DNA of 64,000 bases from DASSBG01 sp963800395 (lineage in GTDB: Bacteria; Pseudomonadota; Gammaproteobacteria; Xanthomonadales; Rhodanobacteraceae), in NCBI GenBank assembly GCA_963800395.1, contig CAWDBD010000019.1, positions 1 to 64,000 on the forward strand. Direction: 5' to 3'. Position 1 is the first letter of the stretch, and every line of letters begins with the position of its first letter. This document shows positions 61,650-64,000 of this stretch, piece after piece. A program made the translations under genes and the position numbers. The notes under the pieces are model-generated. The model searched no databases. It had not been told where the DNA came from and saw only the letters and a program-made list of their open reading frames with translations.

Positions 61650-63500
61650 ATGCCCAACGCCACTGACCTCAGCCTGACGCCCGACATGATGCTGGTGCTC
61701 GGGCTGGTGGTATTCACCATGGCCATGCTGGTACTGGAATGGATTCGTTCGGATATTGTCGCGCTGCTGGTCGTGGTGGTCATCGGCATCACCGGGCTGA
61801 TGCCGGTCGACCGCCTGTTCGACGGCTTCGCCGGCAATGCGGTGATTTCCCTGATCGCCATCATGATCATGGGTGCGGGCCTGGACCGCACCGGCGTACT
61901 GGCCAAGACCGCCAGCCTGATCCTGCGTGTTGCCGGCGGAGTCGAGTCGCGTCTGGCCATTGCAGTCACCAGCACCGTTGGTGCACTGTCCTCGATCATC
62001 CAGAGCCAGGCACTGGCGGCGCTGTTCGTGCCCGTCGTCAGCCGCGTCAGCGCTCGTACCGGCGTGCCCATCAAGCGCCTGCTGCTGCCCATGGGCTTCG
62101 CCATTCTGGCCGGCACCAACATGACCCTGGTGTCCAACTCGCCACTGATCCTGCTCAACGACCTGATATCCAACGCCAACCGCAACCTGCCGCCCGGCGC
62201 GCAGACCGTGGATACCTTCAACCTGTTTGCCATCACCCCGATCGGTATCGCCCTGCTGCTGACCGGCATCCTGTACTTCGCGTTTCTCGGGCGCCGCGTG
62301 CTGCCGGCCAGCGAGGAAACCCAGGGCGTGACACCGGGGCGCACAGAAAGCTATTTCGCGCAGGTCTACGGCATCCGCGGCGACCCCGCGGAGCTGACCG
62401 TCACCGCCGAGAGCCCGCTGGTCGGCATGAGTGTCGGCGAAGCCGAGCGCATGCATGGTGCTCCGCTCATCCTGGCGATCAAGAACGGCAACGAGGCTCG
62501 CATGTCACCGCCGGCCGACGAGATGATCTGGGTCGGCACCATCCTGGGCGTGCTCGGCTCGCGCGAAATGATCAACGACTTTGCCGGCAACCAGCAATGC
62601 CGCGTGTCCACCCGGATGCGCCAGCTGGGCGACTTGTTCAACCCGACCCGCGCAGGCATTTCCGAAGCCGTGGTACCGCCCAGCTCCAAGCTGATCAAGC
62701 AGACAATCGGCGAACTGCGTCTACGCAAGCGGCAAGGCATTTCGGTGCTGGCCGTGCATCGCGGTGACCAGGTTTTCCGTGAGGACGTGCGCGAGATCGA
62801 ACTGCGTGCCGGCGACACCCTGGTCATGCACTCAAGCTGGCGCGACCTGGCCATGGCCGAGGAGAGCCACGACTTTGTGGTCATTACCGACCTGCCCAAG
62901 GTCGAGCAGCGCCCCGGCAAGATCTGGTATGCCGTTGCCTTCTTCGCCACCGCGCTGGGCCTGGCGCTGTTCACCGACCTCAAGCTGTCGGTGGCCCTGA
63001 TGGCCGGAGCGGTCGGCATGCTCTTGAGCGGCGTGCTGAACATGGACGAGGCCTACACCGCGATCAACTGGAAAACCGTGTTCATCACTGCCTGCCTGAT
63101 CCCGCTGGGCTGGTCGATGGACGCATCAGGCACGGCCGCCTGGATTGCCCAGGAAGTATTGCGCTACCTGGGCGACATGCCGCAGTGGTTCCTGCAGGCC
63201 TGCATTGCCATCCTCACCCTGCTGTGCTCGCAGGTGATGTCCAATGTCGGCGCCACGGTGATGATGGTGCCGATGGGCATCAACATCGCGCTGGCCTCGG
63301 GCGGCAACCCCGGCCTGTATGCCATGCTGGTGGCCATTTCCGCATCCAACACCTTCCTGATTCCCAGCGCCAGTCCGGTACTGCTGATCGTTGCCGGTCC
63401 CGGCGGCTACCGCAGCAAGGACTTCCTGCGTGCCGGCATTCCGCTGACCATCCTGTTCCTTGTTGTCGGCATCATCGGCGTCAATCTGCTGTTCAACTGA
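61650..63500 (+). CDS. SLC13/DASS-type permease with cytoplasmic TrkA-C (RCK_C) domains
   Basis: 616 residues. About five N-terminal helices are followed by TrkA-C domains (ESPLVGMSVGEAERMHGAP, LILAIKNGNEARM; SSKLIKQTIGELRLRKRQGI, REIELRAGDTLVMHSSW). The second transporter half follows, with membrane helices such as LMAGAVGMLLSGVL and LLCSQVMSNVGATVMMVPMG. The SQ-x-x-(S/N)-N-x motifs in the two halves (IIQSQALAAL; SQVMSNVGAT) fit the ion-transporter superfamily. The substrate may be sulfate, a dicarboxylate or another anion; similar bacterial genes are annotated as citrate or sulfate carriers without proof. Confidence 0.87.
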   Translation: MPNATDLSLTPDMMLVLGLVVFTMAMLVLEWIRSDIVALLVVVVIGITGLMPVDRLFDGFAGNAVISLIAIMIMGAGLDRTGVLAKTASLILRVAGGVESRLAIAVTSTVGALSSIIQSQALAALFVPVVSRVSARTGVPIKRLLLPMGFAILAGTNMTLVSNSPLILLNDLISNANRNLPPGAQTVDTFNLFAITPIGIALLLTGILYFAFLGRRVLPASEETQGVTPGRTESYFAQVYGIRGDPAELTVTAESPLVGMSVGEAERMHGAPLILAIKNGNEARMSPPADEMIWVGTILGVLGSREMINDFAGNQQCRVSTRMRQLGDLFNPTRAGISEAVVPPSSKLIKQTIGELRLRKRQGISVLAVHRGDQVFREDVREIELRAGDTLVMHSSWRDLAMAEESHDFVVITDLPKVEQRPGKIWYAVAFFATALGLALFTDLKLSVALMAGAVGMLLSGVLNMDEAYTAINWKTVFITACLIPLGWSMDASGTAAWIAQEVLRYLGDMPQWFLQACIAILTLLCSQVMSNVGATVMMVPMGINIALASGGNPGLYAMLVAISASNTFLIPSASPVLLIVAGPGGYRSKDFLRAGIPLTILFLVVGIIGVNLLFN

Positions 63501-63531
63501 AGATCGGGCATCCGCAGAAGCGACATGAAGA

Positions 63532-63909
63532 TCAGCGGGGCAGATCTGCAGCGTGCCGGTCAACCCAGACCGCACCATCGACCACGCGCACCGGCACGGC
63601 CTTGAGCCCGGCCCTGGCCGGACCTCCGCAGCAATCACCCGATTCGATATCGAAGCTGGCGCCGTGCGCCGCACAGATGATGCGCCCCTTGTCGATCAGG
63701 AATTTGCCCGGCACGTAATCAAGGTTGCGCCCGGCATGGGCGCACTCGTTGTGATACGCGTATACATCATCGCCCTGGCGCAGGAGCACCAGGTCCCACT
63801 GCTCCCCCACATACACGCTGACGCCCCGTGCGCCGCCATCGGCAATATCATCCAGCCGACACAGTGGTGTCTGCAGGCCGAGCGGCAGCGGCTGCTGATC
63901 TGTTGACAT
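63532..63909 (-). CDS. Rieske [2Fe-2S] ferredoxin-like protein
   Basis: 125 residues. Cluster ligands are arranged as CAHAGRNLDY (Cys-x-His) and ICAAHGASFD (Cys-x-x-His), 20-odd residues apart, with VPGKFLIDKGRIICAAHGA between. This is a small cytosolic Rieske ferredoxin like those that feed aromatic-ring dioxygenases or stand alone. It has no signal or membrane anchor, so it is not a bc1 subunit. ATG 63909 begins MSTDQQPLPLG. No oxygenase or reductase lies in the window, so its partner is unknown. It converges on the SLC13-type gene. Confidence 0.88.
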   Translation of the reverse strand: MSTDQQPLPLGLQTPLCRLDDIADGGARGVSVYVGEQWDLVLLRQGDDVYAYHNECAHAGRNLDYVPGKFLIDKGRIICAAHGASFDIESGDCCGGPARAGLKAVPVRVVDGAVWVDRHAADLPR

Positions 63910-64000
63910 GCGATTCAGCCTGTTTGCGCGAAAATGCCTGATGTGCCCGGAAAATGGCCCCATCTTCCGGTAGCACGACTGCATTCTGCCACAGACCGAG

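Noticed and set aside
60738..62456. Minus-strand frame of 572 codons across trmB and the SLC13-type gene
   Set aside because: It spans two genes with clear motifs and is dominated by His, Gln and Gly without any domain pattern.

Overview
The window is a GC-rich, densely coded bacterial chromosome segment. It has no phage genes, insertion sequences or CRISPR array. Gene content points to a gammaproteobacterium of the Xanthomonadales (Lysobacterales) type: a GTP-dependent PEP carboxykinase together with PEP carboxylase, a MacAB-like cassette beside an NtrC-type regulator, an SAH riboswitch before ahcY, and a secreted peptidase with a DGFE-like C-terminal tail. This assignment is an inference.

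Layout. 1-10.5 kb: the 3' part of pckG, a frameshifted glutamate-receptor-like K+ channel gene, a bifunctional OlsF-type acyltransferase, dusB, two secreted-protein genes, a frameshifted MBL-fold hydrolase, and an NtrY-like kinase with an NtrC-family regulator. 10.7-17.8 kb: two FtsX/MacB permeases, an ATPase and a membrane-fusion adaptor in one minus-strand operon. It is headed by a near-perfect sigma-54 promoter and an upstream palindrome, so the adjacent two-component pair probably controls it. 17.9-24.3 kb: an unknown secreted protein, a YihY/BrkB membrane protein, an M28 aminopeptidase and ppc. 24.5-30.6 kb: a nucleoside deaminase, SAH riboswitch-ahcY, a broken four-helix-bundle gene between inverted repeats, then proB-proA-glsA (glutamine to glutamate to proline). 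31-34.3 kb: an arsenic operon (arsR-arsI-arsC-acr3), with metF divergent from it.

34.5-53.5 kb is the most unusual part: one 16-gene minus-strand operon for a type IV pilus/type II secretion-like machine organised like MSHA biogenesis. It encodes inner-membrane platform proteins, a lipoprotein secretin, a TPR protein, an ExeA/MshM-like ATPase, an assembly ATPase and a platform protein. It also encodes seven prepilin-like proteins in two families. One family carries an LPCPD-(T/L)-N-x-(D/N)-G motif and can have very long Ala-rich C-terminal regions. A BTAD-domain regulator converges on the end of the operon.

53.8-64 kb: a small secreted protein, ilvE, a heptamer tandem-repeat tract, a HAMP histidine kinase/OmpR regulator pair preceded by a promoter-plus-terminator leader that may be a small RNA, tRNA-Gly(CCC), a FecR/DUF6600-like secreted protein, trmB, an SLC13-type transporter and a Rieske protein.

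Several genes are broken by single-base shifts (near 2190, 2375, 7312, 26830 and the G7 run at 48186). These could be assembly errors, real decay or, at the homopolymer, phase variation. Starts were mostly chosen from Shine-Dalgarno motifs, signal peptides and family starts, not from the longest open frame.
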